Shown here: piece after piece, positions 8,136 through 16,926 of the stretch
Layout of the letters: the number at the start of each line of letters is the position of its first letter
Numbering within the stretch: the first letter of the stretch is position 1
Source: Bradyrhizobium prioriisuperbiae
GTDB taxonomy: Bacteria > Pseudomonadota > Alphaproteobacteria > Rhizobiales > Xanthobacteraceae
Assembly: GCF_032397745.1 (NCBI RefSeq)
Contig: NZ_CP135921.1
Coordinates: forward strand, 8,172,501-8,236,500
DNA length: 64,000 nucleotides
Reading direction: 5' to 3'
Position numbers and translations under genes: made by a program
The notes under the pieces: model-generated
What the model saw: only the letters and a program-made list of their open reading frames with translations
Told to the model about the DNA's origin: nothing
Databases searched by the model: none

Positions 8136-9803
8136 TCAACCCGGGATGTGAGCAGTTCCTCTCAGCCTTGCGATCAGCCCGCCGGGATCTGCGGGCTGAT
8201 CATGGCCGCGCCAAGCGACATGCTGATCCGGCCGTGCCAGCACCAGGGGATAGCCGTACACTTCGGTTCGGCAAGCATCGGGAATGTCGAGGATCATGAA
8301 CGGCATGCCGGCTTTGAACGCCGCTGCTGCCAGACTGGAGACATCCATGCCGGGGTCGAACCGCAGCAGCGTATAATAAGGCCCCATCGCGTCATACAGC
8401 GAGCCGCCATCGGCAAGCCAGATATGGGGAACGCGCGCGCCGGGGACGGTCGAGGGCGTGAAATCGCCCATGGTGTAAGGCGGCGGCGTCTCGCCGTCAT
8501 AGGCGATGATCGGCGAGTCCTGGTAGAAGTAGCCGAAGTTCAGGCCGGCGCAGCAATACTGCTGGACGTTGAGGTCGTAGACCGATTGTCCGATCGCCGC
8601 GCGAACCGCGTCGCCTTCCGGACCTTCGGCCTCGATCGCGGGCGGGACTATCTTGCGCGCCTTGGCCATGGCTTCCGCATGGTTCATGGCGAAATGCGAG
8701 ACCTGTGCGGTGATCGGAAGCCGCTCCGCCTCATAGGCATCGAGGATCCCCTCGCCTGCCCACCCCTCAAGCCGCGCGGCCAGCAGCCAGGCGAGGTTGG
8801 CGGCATCGGCAATACCGGCATTCATGCCATAGCCGGCATATGGCACCCACAGATGACAGGCATCGCCGCAGATGAAGATCCTGCGGTCGCGAAACTTGTC
8901 GGCGATCAGGCGCCGGCCGATCCAGTCTTCCTTGGCCAGCAATTCATAACTGAAATCCTTGCCGACGCCGAGCACAGTGCGGATCGCGCCGTCGCGCTCA
9001 ACCGCCTCGAAGTCCGTCACGCCGGTATTCAGATAGACATGGACGAGCCATGTCTCCCGGCCATCGATCGCATACACGTTGCCGGACTGGCGCGGATTGA
9101 GTGCAAACGATCCCCAGGCCGGTGTGCCTCCCCGCTCGCGCAACAGTCCAAGCAGCTTCGGCGCCCGGATAAAGCTCGATTGCACCCGCTGCAATTCAGG
9201 ATCACCACTCAGTGTCGCGCCGATCTTGCCGCGCACCAGCGAGCGGCCGCCATCGCAACCGATCAGGTAACGGCAGGATATCTCGATCTCTGTCACCGCC
9301 GCGCCGTCCTGCGCCAACGCCATGACTCCGTCGGGCGTCTGAGTGACATCGACCAGCGTCGTTCCGTTGAGGATGCGAACATTGGGCATCTCCGCGAGAT
9401 GCGCCGACAGTACGGGCTCAAGATAGATCTGGTTGATCCGGTGCGGCGGCTCCGGCGTCGGCCACCAGGTGTCCGGCCCATCTGTCGCCGTATAACGCTC
9501 CGCGCGGCAGGGAATCGGAATGCGGGTCAGTTCACACCCCAGGAACGATGTGCGGTAAGCCACATCATTGGGATAATCCGCCGGCAGGCCGGCATCGCGC
9601 ACCTTCCGTGCAACACCCAGTCGGCGGAAAATCTCCATTGAGCGCGCCGAGACATGGTTCGACTTGACGCTGGGCGGCACGCCGCGTTTGCGGCTTTCGA
9701 GCAGGATAACGCTTTTGCCGCGCCAGGCCAGATCCATCGCCAGCGTCAACCCGACCGGGCCGGCGCCCACCACAACCACATCAGCTTCCAGCTTCTGGAC
9801 CAT
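8136..9803 (-). CDS. FAD-dependent aromatic hydroxylase (PheA/TfdB/MhpA family)
   Basis: This 555-residue single-component flavoprotein monooxygenase has the FAD motif GAGPVG (13-18), the DG motif in GCDGGRSL, the second FAD motif at 313-314 (CGDACH) followed by GYGMNAGIADAANLAW, and a C-terminal thioredoxin-like domain. It should hydroxylate a phenolic ring with NAD(P)H and O2. ATG 9803 is used here. A GTG at 9818 overlaps the stop of the upstream Bug gene (GTGA) and is a real alternative start that would couple translation. Confidence 0.9.
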   Translation of the reverse strand: MVQKLEADVVVVGAGPVGLTLAMDLAWRGKSVILLESRKRGVPPSVKSNHVSARSMEIFRRLGVARKVRDAGLPADYPNDVAYRTSFLGCELTRIPIPCRAERYTATDGPDTWWPTPEPPHRINQIYLEPVLSAHLAEMPNVRILNGTTLVDVTQTPDGVMALAQDGAAVTEIEISCRYLIGCDGGRSLVRGKIGATLSGDPELQRVQSSFIRAPKLLGLLRERGGTPAWGSFALNPRQSGNVYAIDGRETWLVHVYLNTGVTDFEAVERDGAIRTVLGVGKDFSYELLAKEDWIGRRLIADKFRDRRIFICGDACHLWVPYAGYGMNAGIADAANLAWLLAARLEGWAGEGILDAYEAERLPITAQVSHFAMNHAEAMAKARKIVPPAIEAEGPEGDAVRAAIGQSVYDLNVQQYCCAGLNFGYFYQDSPIIAYDGETPPPYTMGDFTPSTVPGARVPHIWLADGGSLYDAMGPYYTLLRFDPGMDVSSLAAAAFKAGMPFMILDIPDACRTEVYGYPLVLARPDQHVAWRGHDQPADPGGLIARLRGTAHIPG

Positions 9804-9814
9804 CTCGATCCGGC

Positions 9815-10813
9815 TCACTGTTCGATCTTGATGTTGCCGGCGCGGGCAACCTCGGTCCAACGCGCGATGTCGGACGCGATGATCCGGGAGAACTCTTCCG
9901 AGGAGTTTCCGACCGAATTGATCGTCAGCAAATTCAACCGCTCCACCACGTCCGGGATTCGCGCGATCCGCATGAATTCGTCCTGCAACTTCTTGACGAT
10001 CTCGGGCGGCGTGCCTTTTGGGGCCAGGATTCCGCTCCAAAGCACCGCGTCGACATCGGCACCCGACTCTTTCATCGTCGGCACATCGGGAAATTCGGCC
10101 ATCCGCTGAGGCGCTGCAACCGCAAGCGCGCGAACCTGGCCGCCTTTCACCTGGCTGGATACCGGGCCGGCATCGGCAATGGTTGCCGTCACTTCGCCGG
10201 TGATCACCGCGACCACCGAGTCGTTGGCGCCCTTATAAGGAATCATCTGCATCGGTGCGCCGGTCTTCTGCTTGAACATCTCCGTCGCCAATTGAAATGC
10301 CGCCGACGAGCTCGAATAGTTGGCTTTGTCGGGATTGCTCTTGGCGTAGGTCACGAGGTCGGACACCGACTTGAACGGCGACTTCGCGTTGACGACCAGG
10401 ATCAGCGGAAACGATCCCAGTGTGGAGATCGGGATAAAATCCTGCACCGGATCGTACGGCAGCTTGGCGTACACGGCCGGATTGATGACAATGGCACCGC
10501 TGGCGCCGACCAGCAGCGTGTAACCATCAGGCGCGGACTTCGCGACATAGTCCGTTGCCAAGATCGCCCCCGCACCGGGCTTGTTCTCGATGATGACCGG
10601 CTGTCCCAGGCTTTCCGACAGCTTCTGCCCGACAATCCGCGCAATGATGTCGTTGCCACCACCGGGCGTGAAACCGACAATGATGCGGATCGGTCGCGAT
10701 GGATATTTTGTGATGTCTTCAGCCGCCCAGGCAGATGAGGCCATCGTGACTGCAATAACGGCAATAGCTCCCAAACACGCATAAACCCAAAGCTCTTTGC
10801 TCAAGCGTTTCAT
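9815..10813 (-). CDS. Bug-family (tripartite tricarboxylate transporter type) substrate-binding protein
   Basis: The 332-residue protein has a Sec signal peptide (cleavage likely after SSAWAAE) and the Bug fold with YPSRPIRIIVGFTPGGGNDIIAR at the N-terminus. These periplasmic proteins bind carboxylates and often aromatic acids. No TctA/TctB membrane genes are in the window, so it is an orphan, as most Bug proteins are. A strong ribosome site (GAGAGGG) lies 7 bases before the ATG. Placement between catabolic enzymes suggests it binds the pathway substrate or acts as a sensor. Confidence 0.92.
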   Translation of the reverse strand: MKRLSKELWVYACLGAIAVIAVTMASSAWAAEDITKYPSRPIRIIVGFTPGGGNDIIARIVGQKLSESLGQPVIIENKPGAGAILATDYVAKSAPDGYTLLVGASGAIVINPAVYAKLPYDPVQDFIPISTLGSFPLILVVNAKSPFKSVSDLVTYAKSNPDKANYSSSSAAFQLATEMFKQKTGAPMQMIPYKGANDSVVAVITGEVTATIADAGPVSSQVKGGQVRALAVAAPQRMAEFPDVPTMKESGADVDAVLWSGILAPKGTPPEIVKKLQDEFMRIARIPDVVERLNLLTINSVGNSSEEFSRIIASDIARWTEVARAGNIKIEQ

Positions 10814-10882
10814 GTTTCAACCCTCTCAAAAAACAAGGCCGTTGCGATCGGCTCTTTGTTTGGTCGTCAATTTATCCGGGCA

Positions 10883-12616
10883 TCAAAGCGGAGTAATCTG
10901 GACATGCAGGACGGCCGCCTTGCCGTCATCCAGCGCGGCCAGGCATCGATCGATGGCTGCGGCCAGATCTTCGGGATTGGCCACGTTTTCACCGTGGGCG
11001 CCGAATGCCTTCGCCACGTCGGCGAAACGACGCTGCTCGCCCTGGCGACCGGAGGTCAGGCGGGACTGGAATGAATTTGTCTCCGCCGCGACGCCCTTGG
11101 GATAGACCCGCTGGACGGCCGATTTCACCGCCTGCCAGCCGCCATTGTCGAGCACCACGGTCAAAATGGGAATTTGATACTGCTGCGCCGTTGCATAGAC
11201 GGAGTCCGGCGACGAGAAATGGAAACCACCGTCGCCGATGACCTGAACGACGCGGCGATGCGGCTGTGCAAGCTTCAACCCCAGCGCCATGCCACCGCTG
11301 AAACCCAGCCCGCCACCGGCCAGCCCGACATAACTGCCGGGCTGCGTGCGATGGAATTGGTCCTGCAGCAGAGGCGCGTTGCGGATCGCCTCGTTGACGA
11401 TGATATCGTCCTGCTTGAGCTTGGTGTTGAGGACAGAAAACAGATGGCTGGGATTGATCGCGCCCGATATGCCGGGATTGGCCGATGCCGCCGCACGCCG
11501 CTTGGCGAGGGCTTCGCGTGCGCCGCCCCAGCTGGCGATCCGCTCGGCGACCTGCCGGCGCCAGGCATCATCGGCCCGCGCCTCCACCGCATCGAGCACC
11601 TGCTGCAGCACCATGGCGCAATCGCCCTGCACACGGATATCGGTCGGGAATCCCCACATCGGGAAATCCGCCTTCAAGGGGTCGATATCGATCTGGATCC
11701 ATTTGACGGCCTCGACGCGCTTGGCATATTGCGGCACGAACGGCACATCGGTGTCCAGCAGCAGTCCAAGGTCGGCCTGCTCCAGCAGAGGCAGCGGATC
11801 GAAGCCGGCGAAACACGGCGAATCCTGCGGGATGTTGAGATCGATCGAATTGAACTCGGCAACCCGGATGCCGCAGGTGCGCGCCAGCCGATCGAGCACG
11901 GCCACCGCCTCGGGCTTACGCCCGAGATAGGCTGTGAGCGCAATTGGATTTTTCGCTGCCATCAACTGATCGGCAATCGCGTCAATGCGCGCCTGATCGA
12001 CGCCGCCAGACTGAACACTGCCATAGCGGGCCGGATCGTAGGACGGCATCGCCGCCTCGTCCCACTGTTCGGCCAGGGTCTCACGCGGCAGCATCATATA
12101 GACGGGCCCGGGTGGATCGCTGTGCATGAAGGCATTGGCGCGCGCCAATGCTTCTTTCACCACAACCCCCGACGGCAGCGAGTATTCCCATTTCACGTAA
12201 GGACGAACGATGCTGGCGATGTCGAAGGGATCCTGCACGAAATGCACATAGGTATCGCGCGAACCCGGCAGTTCACCATGCAGCGTGTAGGGCGCACGCC
12301 CGGCAAACAGCATCAACGGCAGGCGATAACGAAACAGGTTCTGGATCGCCATGCAGGCGTTCGCGGTGCCGGCATCGACATGCACGAACACCGCCTGCCC
12401 CTTGCCTGTCGCCAGCACATAGCCACCGGCCATATGAACGGCGACGATCTCATGCGGACACAGGATAATCTGCGGATGCTTGCGGCCCTGCTTGTCCCAC
12501 AGCGCGATCTCTTCGATCAGGGAGACATGATCGGTGCCGAGATTGGCGAAAATATACTCCACGCCGAGATCAACGAGACCCTCGAGGAAGTAATGCGCGG
12601 CGCTGTGAGAACTCAT
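10883..12616 (-). CDS. Thiamine diphosphate-dependent enzyme, acetolactate synthase/benzoylformate decarboxylase-like
   Basis: The 577-residue protein has the three-domain layout of the POX/AHAS/BFDC family. The catalytic glutamate is Glu56 (CPHEIVAVHMAGGY), and the ThDP/Mg motif is GDGGFHF...LDNGGW. It joins or splits C-C bonds next to a carbonyl, for example decarboxylating a 2-keto acid. True acetolactate synthases come with a small subunit and ilvC; neither is present, and the gene sits among aromatic hydroxylases, so a 2-keto-acid decarboxylase role is more likely. GAGGG precedes the start. Confidence 0.88.
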   Translation of the reverse strand: MSSHSAAHYFLEGLVDLGVEYIFANLGTDHVSLIEEIALWDKQGRKHPQIILCPHEIVAVHMAGGYVLATGKGQAVFVHVDAGTANACMAIQNLFRYRLPLMLFAGRAPYTLHGELPGSRDTYVHFVQDPFDIASIVRPYVKWEYSLPSGVVVKEALARANAFMHSDPPGPVYMMLPRETLAEQWDEAAMPSYDPARYGSVQSGGVDQARIDAIADQLMAAKNPIALTAYLGRKPEAVAVLDRLARTCGIRVAEFNSIDLNIPQDSPCFAGFDPLPLLEQADLGLLLDTDVPFVPQYAKRVEAVKWIQIDIDPLKADFPMWGFPTDIRVQGDCAMVLQQVLDAVEARADDAWRRQVAERIASWGGAREALAKRRAAASANPGISGAINPSHLFSVLNTKLKQDDIIVNEAIRNAPLLQDQFHRTQPGSYVGLAGGGLGFSGGMALGLKLAQPHRRVVQVIGDGGFHFSSPDSVYATAQQYQIPILTVVLDNGGWQAVKSAVQRVYPKGVAAETNSFQSRLTSGRQGEQRRFADVAKAFGAHGENVANPEDLAAAIDRCLAALDDGKAAVLHVQITPL

Positions 12617-12639
12617 TGACGTTTCCCTCGATGTTTCAT

Positions 12640-12664
12640 GCCGGTGTCCGGCTTTTGTTGTTTT
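12640..12664 (+). terminator. Intrinsic-terminator-like hairpin facing the + strand
   Basis: GCCGG (12640-12644) and CCGGC (12648-12652) form a short stem followed by TTTTGTTGTTTT on the + strand. No + strand gene ends here, so it would stop antisense transcription across the leftward operon, if it acts at all. Confidence 0.35.
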
Positions 12665-12691
12665 CTTCTGTCATCCGGGCAGACTGGAAGT

Positions 12692-14290
12692 TCAGGGATC
12701 CGCACCTACCGCGCGCTTGAGGATATCAGCCGGATTGCCGCTGGTCCGATCGGAGGCCCAGGCGACGAACTGGTCGGGGCGAACGAGCACCAGCAGCGCG
12801 CCGTAACGTTCCCGTCCGCCGGCACGGGTGTCGCTGATGACCTTGAGGGGAACGCGCAATCCGTCGGCCGCGCGCCTGAACTCCTGCGCGAATGCAGCCG
12901 GCGCACCGAGATCGAGCAACGTGAAGCCCTCGCCGAGCTCGTCGAAGATATTGCGTCCAGAGGACAAAGGCTGCGGCGCCAAATGATGGCCGGCCCGCGC
13001 GGCAAACTCGTGCGACCCGATCGCGCTGGGCTGACCGGTCATGCCTGCCACAATCGATGAGCCCTCGTAATGTGGCTCAAAACCGCTGACCTCGGAGCGC
13101 GCGCCCGACTGACGCTCGGTCCAGGCGTGTTCGAACGCGGATTTGTCCTGCTGCGGATTAAACCGTTCCAGGAAATCGCGATCGCTGTGGATCGCCTTCT
13201 CGATGAAGTCGCGCGCGGTCGACGCGAACACCGGCCGGCGCTCTTCGCCATATGAGTCCAGCAGCCGCCCCCCGGCCCACCCCTGCAGCGTCGCCGTCAG
13301 CTTCCAGCCGAGGTTCGCGGCATCCTCGAGCCCGGTATTGATGCCGTAGCCGCCGTAAGGCGGATGGCTGTGCGCGGCATCGCCGGCGATGAAGACGCGA
13401 CCGTCATTGTAACGATCGGCGGTCGCGACCCGCAGATCCCAGAAGCCGATGTGATCGAAGTCGACGTCGAACTCGGCGCCGACGGCGGCGTGGAGACAGC
13501 GGCGGAAGTCGAAATTATCCTTGGTGGTGTCAGGCGGCACCGGCGCGTGGAAAAACCAGGTGGTGCCGAGATCGACGCGTCCGAAGAACTGCCAGTAGCC
13601 TTTCAAGTCGGGATGCAGCACGTTGTAGAACGACTTGCCGGGGAAGCGCTCCAGCAGGCGGTGCAGGCCAGTCGAGCGGAATACCAGCAACACCATCAGC
13701 CGGTCGTGATCCGATCGCGTCTGGGTGATGCCAGCCAACTCACGGATGGTGGATCGGCTGCCATCGCACCCGACGACATAATTGGCGCGCAGCGCGCGCC
13801 GCCCGTCGCCCTTGCGCGCGGCGATGTCGACACGCACGCCATGCTCATCCTGCGCAACATTTTCGGCGCTCCAGCCGTAGGCTGTTTCGATCGCCGCAAT
13901 CTCGCTGGCGCGCTGGCGCAACACGGCTTCGGTGGCGTATTGCGGCAGGCGTTCGTTGTCAGTGAAATAAAACGGACGTACGAGCTCGCGCTGCAGCCAG
14001 TCGTGGTGGTAGCCGCTCAGCAGCGTGCCGTAGGCGGTCAAACCGCCGATGCCATAGTCCCGCGGAATCGTGCGCGCCGCGCGCAGCTGCTGTTCAGCGC
14101 CCCAGAAATGAAAATGCTCCAGGGTGCGCTGGGTGAGATTCTGTCCTTTGGGGATCGGCTGCGGCTCGGTGTAGCGCTCGACCAGGCAGCAGCGGATGCC
14201 GCGCTGGCCGAGATCGATCGCCAAGCCCGTGCCGACGGGACCGCCGCCGACAATCACAACCTGGGTGTCGAGGTCGTTCGATGAGGTCAT
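12692..14290 (-). CDS. FAD-dependent aromatic hydroxylase, second copy type
   Basis: This 532-residue flavoprotein monooxygenase is distinct from the one at 8136. The FAD motif GGGPVG lies near residue 15, the DG motif is GCDGSRSTIRE, and the GD motif falls at 303-304 (AGDAAHSHPPYGGYGINTG). The C-terminal part has a thioredoxin-like region. It is the first gene of the leftward unit and lies just downstream of a perfect 27-base palindrome and a TTGACT -35-like box, so it is probably under IclR control. Two ring hydroxylases in one unit suggest successive hydroxylations, or hydroxylation then decarboxylation. Confidence 0.9.
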   Translation of the reverse strand: MTSSNDLDTQVVIVGGGPVGTGLAIDLGQRGIRCCLVERYTEPQPIPKGQNLTQRTLEHFHFWGAEQQLRAARTIPRDYGIGGLTAYGTLLSGYHHDWLQRELVRPFYFTDNERLPQYATEAVLRQRASEIAAIETAYGWSAENVAQDEHGVRVDIAARKGDGRRALRANYVVGCDGSRSTIRELAGITQTRSDHDRLMVLLVFRSTGLHRLLERFPGKSFYNVLHPDLKGYWQFFGRVDLGTTWFFHAPVPPDTTKDNFDFRRCLHAAVGAEFDVDFDHIGFWDLRVATADRYNDGRVFIAGDAAHSHPPYGGYGINTGLEDAANLGWKLTATLQGWAGGRLLDSYGEERRPVFASTARDFIEKAIHSDRDFLERFNPQQDKSAFEHAWTERQSGARSEVSGFEPHYEGSSIVAGMTGQPSAIGSHEFAARAGHHLAPQPLSSGRNIFDELGEGFTLLDLGAPAAFAQEFRRAADGLRVPLKVISDTRAGGRERYGALLVLVRPDQFVAWASDRTSGNPADILKRAVGADP

Positions 14291-14360
14291 TCTCAGTGGA
14301 TAGCCGACAGTGAAACCGGCATATCCCGGCGGCGGGATGATGGAATACGCGCCAAGATTG

Positions 14361-14366
14361 AGTCAA
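14361..14366 (-). promoter_or_regulatory. Likely -35 box (TTGACT) of the leftward hydroxylase unit
   Basis: On the - strand TTGACT directly follows the palindrome at 14367-14393. No good -10 is seen at 17 bases, as expected of a promoter that needs an activator. It sits about 70 bases before the hydroxylase start. Confidence 0.4.
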
Positions 14367-14393
14367 GAATAATCTCAATATATGAGATTATTC
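14367..14393. promoter_or_regulatory. Putative IclR operator, perfect 27-base palindrome
   Basis: Arms GAATAATCTCA (14367-14377) and TGAGATTATTC (14383-14393) are perfect complements around an ATATA centre. The same left arm recurs at 15263 in the divergent iclR/MFS promoter, pointing to one regulator for both units. It overlaps the 3' end of iclR. Confidence 0.65.
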
Positions 14394-15143
14394 GACCGGA
14401 AAGCTGTCCGCCCCGATCTGCATGGCCACCTGCTGCACCTCGGGTCCGATCAGATCGATCTGCGCCCCGGTGACCAGGTGGCCGGCCATGGTCAGGCACA
14501 GGCTCGCGATCGGATGGCCGCCGGCGTCGAAGATCGGCGCGGCGATGCCGACCGCGCCCGGCGTGACCTCGCCATGGGCGACGGAGAAGCCGGCTTTGCG
14601 CACCTTCTTGAGGCTTTTGTAGACCTCCTCCGGCGTCGTCCCGAGACCGACTGCACTGAGATCCGACAGGTTGCGCTCGATCAGCGGCATCAGCCGCTGC
14701 CGCGGCAGAAAGGCGATGATCGAACGCGCGATCGCGCCGCGCCCGAGCGGCATCGGGCGGCCGCGCGGATAACTGCTCATGGGATTTTTTGCCGAGGATT
14801 CCGAGGCAACGCAGAGGATCTTGTTGCCATACCAGCGCACCAAAAGCGCGGTGCAGGCATGCTTCGCGGTCAATTCCCTGAGATACGGCAGGCCGTTCGC
14901 CACCAGCGCATCGGACTTGCGCATCAGGTAGTCCATCTCGACCACCTTGGGGCCGAAGGTGAAACCGGCATTGCGGGTGGGCATCAGGAAGCCGGCTTCA
15001 CGCAGGGTTTTCAGGTAGCGATAAAGCGTCGGGCGGCTGTAGCCCAACTCCTTCATCAGCTCCTCGGGAGTCCACTCCAGCCGCTGCTCGGAAAACACCT
15101 CGAGCACCGCCAGCACCCGTTCCAGACTGTTTGTCGTCTTCAT
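14388..15143 (-). CDS. IclR-family transcriptional regulator
   Basis: The 251-residue protein has an N-terminal winged helix (SLERVLAVLEVF; PEELMKELGYSRPTLYRYLKTL) and a C-terminal effector-binding domain (GAVGIAAPIFDAGGHPIASLCLTM). IclR proteins commonly control aromatic-acid catabolism and bind 25-30 base palindromes. Start ATG 15143 begins the family alignment; the open frame upstream of it runs into the intergenic region. Two matching palindromic sites, before the leftward hydroxylase unit and before the MFS gene, are its likely targets. Confidence 0.92.
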   Translation of the reverse strand: MKTTNSLERVLAVLEVFSEQRLEWTPEELMKELGYSRPTLYRYLKTLREAGFLMPTRNAGFTFGPKVVEMDYLMRKSDALVANGLPYLRELTAKHACTALLVRWYGNKILCVASESSAKNPMSSYPRGRPMPLGRGAIARSIIAFLPRQRLMPLIERNLSDLSAVGLGTTPEEVYKSLKKVRKAGFSVAHGEVTPGAVGIAAPIFDAGGHPIASLCLTMAGHLVTGAQIDLIGPEVQQVAMQIGADSFPVE

Positions 15144-15262
15144 GCCCCTCGACGCCCTCGCCGGCGCCACCCCGAATCCAGCCCCATCATCCCCTCTACA
15201 CCGCTGCTGGCCGAACCGCGCACAAAAGGCCTTGAAAAGACCGAGGAGATCGAAGAAACATA

Positions 15263-15289
15263 GAATAATCTCATAATAAGAGATTTTGT
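15263..15289. promoter_or_regulatory. Putative IclR operator in the iclR/MFS divergent promoter
   Basis: The left arm GAATAATCTCA (15263-15273) is identical to the left arm at 14367. The right arm AGAGATTTTGT keeps 7 of 11 bases, including GAGATT. The spacer is again 5 bases. It lies 20 bases before the MFS start and 120 bases before the iclR start. Confidence 0.6.
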
Positions 15290-15309
15290 AAAATAAAAGC
15301 GGGGAGCCT

Positions 15310-16668
15310 ATGACAGCGGTTTCGGCACATTCAGACGCCCCATCCAGCGTGGTGGACGTCGCCGACTTCATCGACCGCCAGCCGGTGGCCGGCTTCCAAA
15401 TTCGGCTGCTGCTGTTATGCGCGGCCGTGCTGTTCATCGATGGCTTCGACACCCAGGCGATCGGTTATGTCGCGCCCGACCTCGCGCGCGACTGGACTCT
15501 GCCGCGTGGCGCGCTGGGGCCGGTGTTCAGCGCCGGCCTGTTCGGCCTGATGATCGGCGCCTTGATTTTCGGCCCGGTCGCGGACCGCATCGGGCGCAAG
15601 CGGATCATTGTTGTCAGCACCTTCGCCTTCGGCCTGGGCACGCTGCTGACGATTTTCGCGCAGGACATCTATTGGCTGATCGCTCTGCGTTTCCTCACCG
15701 GCCTTGGCCTGGGCGGCGCCATGCCGAACGCCGTCGCGCTGACCTCGGAGTTCAGTCCGCATCGCCGCCGCGCCACCATGGTGATGACCATGTTCGTCGG
15801 CTTCTCCGTGGGCGCGGCACTCGGCGGGCTATTGGCCGCAGCCCTGATCCCGGCCTTCGGCTGGCGCTCGATCTTCCTTGTCGGCGGTATCGTTCCGATC
15901 CTGTTCGTGCCGGTGCTGGCAAAGCTGCTGCCGGAATCCATCCGCTTCCTGGCGCTGACCGGCCGCGACAACAATCGCGTCGCTGCGCTGCTCGCGCGAA
16001 TTGCGCCATCGGTCACCTTCCCTGCTGGTACCCGCTTTGGCGTGCATGAGCCGAAGCTCGAGGGACTGCCGGTCGCGCACCTGTTCACCGAGAGCCGCAC
16101 CACAACGACCCTCTTGTTCTGGGTGGTGTTCTTCATGAGCCTGCTCGACCTCTATCTGCTGTCGAACTGGCTGCCCACGGTGCTCAACGACCTCGGCGCG
16201 TCGATCTCGGTCGCGGCAGCCGTCGGCGCCATGCTGCAGGTCGGCGGCGTGGTCGGCACCTTCACGCTCGGACAGGTCATCGACCGGTTTTCGTTTCGCG
16301 CGCTTGCGCTCACCTATCTGTTCGCCGCGGTCGCCGTAACGGCGATCGGCTTTTCCGGGCACTCGATCGCGCTGGTCACGATCGCAATCTTCTGCGCCGG
16401 CTTCTGTATCGTCGGTGGCCAGATCGCCTCCAACGCACTGACGGCGACTTATTATCCCACCGCGATGCGCTCCACCGGCGTCGGCTGGGCGCTCGGCATC
16501 GGACGCGTGGGCTCGATCGTCGGACCGCTGATCGGCGGAATCATGCTGTCGCGTCATGTCGGCACGGAAACGCTGTTCATGGCGGCAGCGGTGCCGGCGC
16601 TGGTTGCCGGCGTTGCCGCATTTGCATTGAGCAGGACTACGCTCCACAGTGCATCGACGACCAAATGA
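15310..16668 (+). CDS. MFS transporter, aromatic acid:H+ symporter type (PcaK/MhpT-like)
   Basis: This 452-residue protein has twelve predicted membrane helices. The aromatic-acid symporter marker is in helix 1 (FIDGFDTQAIGYVAPDL), the MFS loop 2-3 motif is GPVADRIGRKR, and a second cytoplasmic motif is SEFSPHRRRATMV. The family imports benzoate-type acids across the inner membrane using the proton gradient. It is divergent from iclR and likely induced with the hydroxylase unit. The start is ATG 15310 with GGGGAG upstream. Confidence 0.92.
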   Translation: MTAVSAHSDAPSSVVDVADFIDRQPVAGFQIRLLLLCAAVLFIDGFDTQAIGYVAPDLARDWTLPRGALGPVFSAGLFGLMIGALIFGPVADRIGRKRIIVVSTFAFGLGTLLTIFAQDIYWLIALRFLTGLGLGGAMPNAVALTSEFSPHRRRATMVMTMFVGFSVGAALGGLLAAALIPAFGWRSIFLVGGIVPILFVPVLAKLLPESIRFLALTGRDNNRVAALLARIAPSVTFPAGTRFGVHEPKLEGLPVAHLFTESRTTTTLLFWVVFFMSLLDLYLLSNWLPTVLNDLGASISVAAAVGAMLQVGGVVGTFTLGQVIDRFSFRALALTYLFAAVAVTAIGFSGHSIALVTIAIFCAGFCIVGGQIASNALTATYYPTAMRSTGVGWALGIGRVGSIVGPLIGGIMLSRHVGTETLFMAAAVPALVAGVAAFALSRTTLHSASTTK

Positions 16669-16688
16669 CTCCTGTACATTTGCAAACG

Positions 16689-16767
16689 CTAGTACCGCCG
16701 ATCTGAAGTTCCTGCACCACTTGCCGCAAACTCATCCCAGGAACTTCAGATCGAAAAGCGGTACTAG
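16689..16767. repeat. CTAG-bounded extragenic palindrome, copy 1
   Basis: The outer stem CTAGTACCGC/GCGGTACTAG (16689-16698, 16758-16767) and a 16-base perfect inner stem (16699-16714 with 16738-16753) make a long hairpin with one AAAA bulge. It follows the MFS stop. The layout matches REP-like elements common in Bradyrhizobium and Rhodopseudomonas genomes. Confidence 0.75.
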
Positions 16768-16780
16768 AATCATAAAGTTG

Positions 16781-16857
16781 CTAGTGCCCCTGATGCATCC
16801 GAAGTTCGTGTCAGAGACTGCTGCGACGTATCAGGAACTTCGGATGCGGGGCACTAG
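16781..16857. repeat. CTAG-bounded extragenic palindrome, copy 2
   Basis: The outer stem CTAGTGCCCC/GGGGCACTAG (16781-16790, 16848-16857) and the 13-base inner stem (16795-16807 with 16835-16847) repeat the plan of copy 1, which ends 13 bases earlier. The stems differ in sequence but keep pairing. Confidence 0.75.
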
Positions 16858-16926
16858 TGTGACTGCCGCGTGCACTTGGATTCTTGCGGTGGCGTTGCTA
16901 GAGTTGATCCATCCGAGGCGCAACAA

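Noticed and set aside
10883..12616. Acetolactate synthase for branched-chain amino acid synthesis
   Set aside because: There is no regulatory small subunit or ilvC, and the gene lies between aromatic hydroxylase and Bug genes.
11174..12619. 481-codon + strand frame opposite the ThDP enzyme
   Set aside because: It has shadow-frame composition; the - strand frame has the catalytic Glu and ThDP motif.
16689..16857. Possible CRISPR repeats
   Set aside because: There are only two palindromes, with different stem sequences, no regular spacers and no cas genes.
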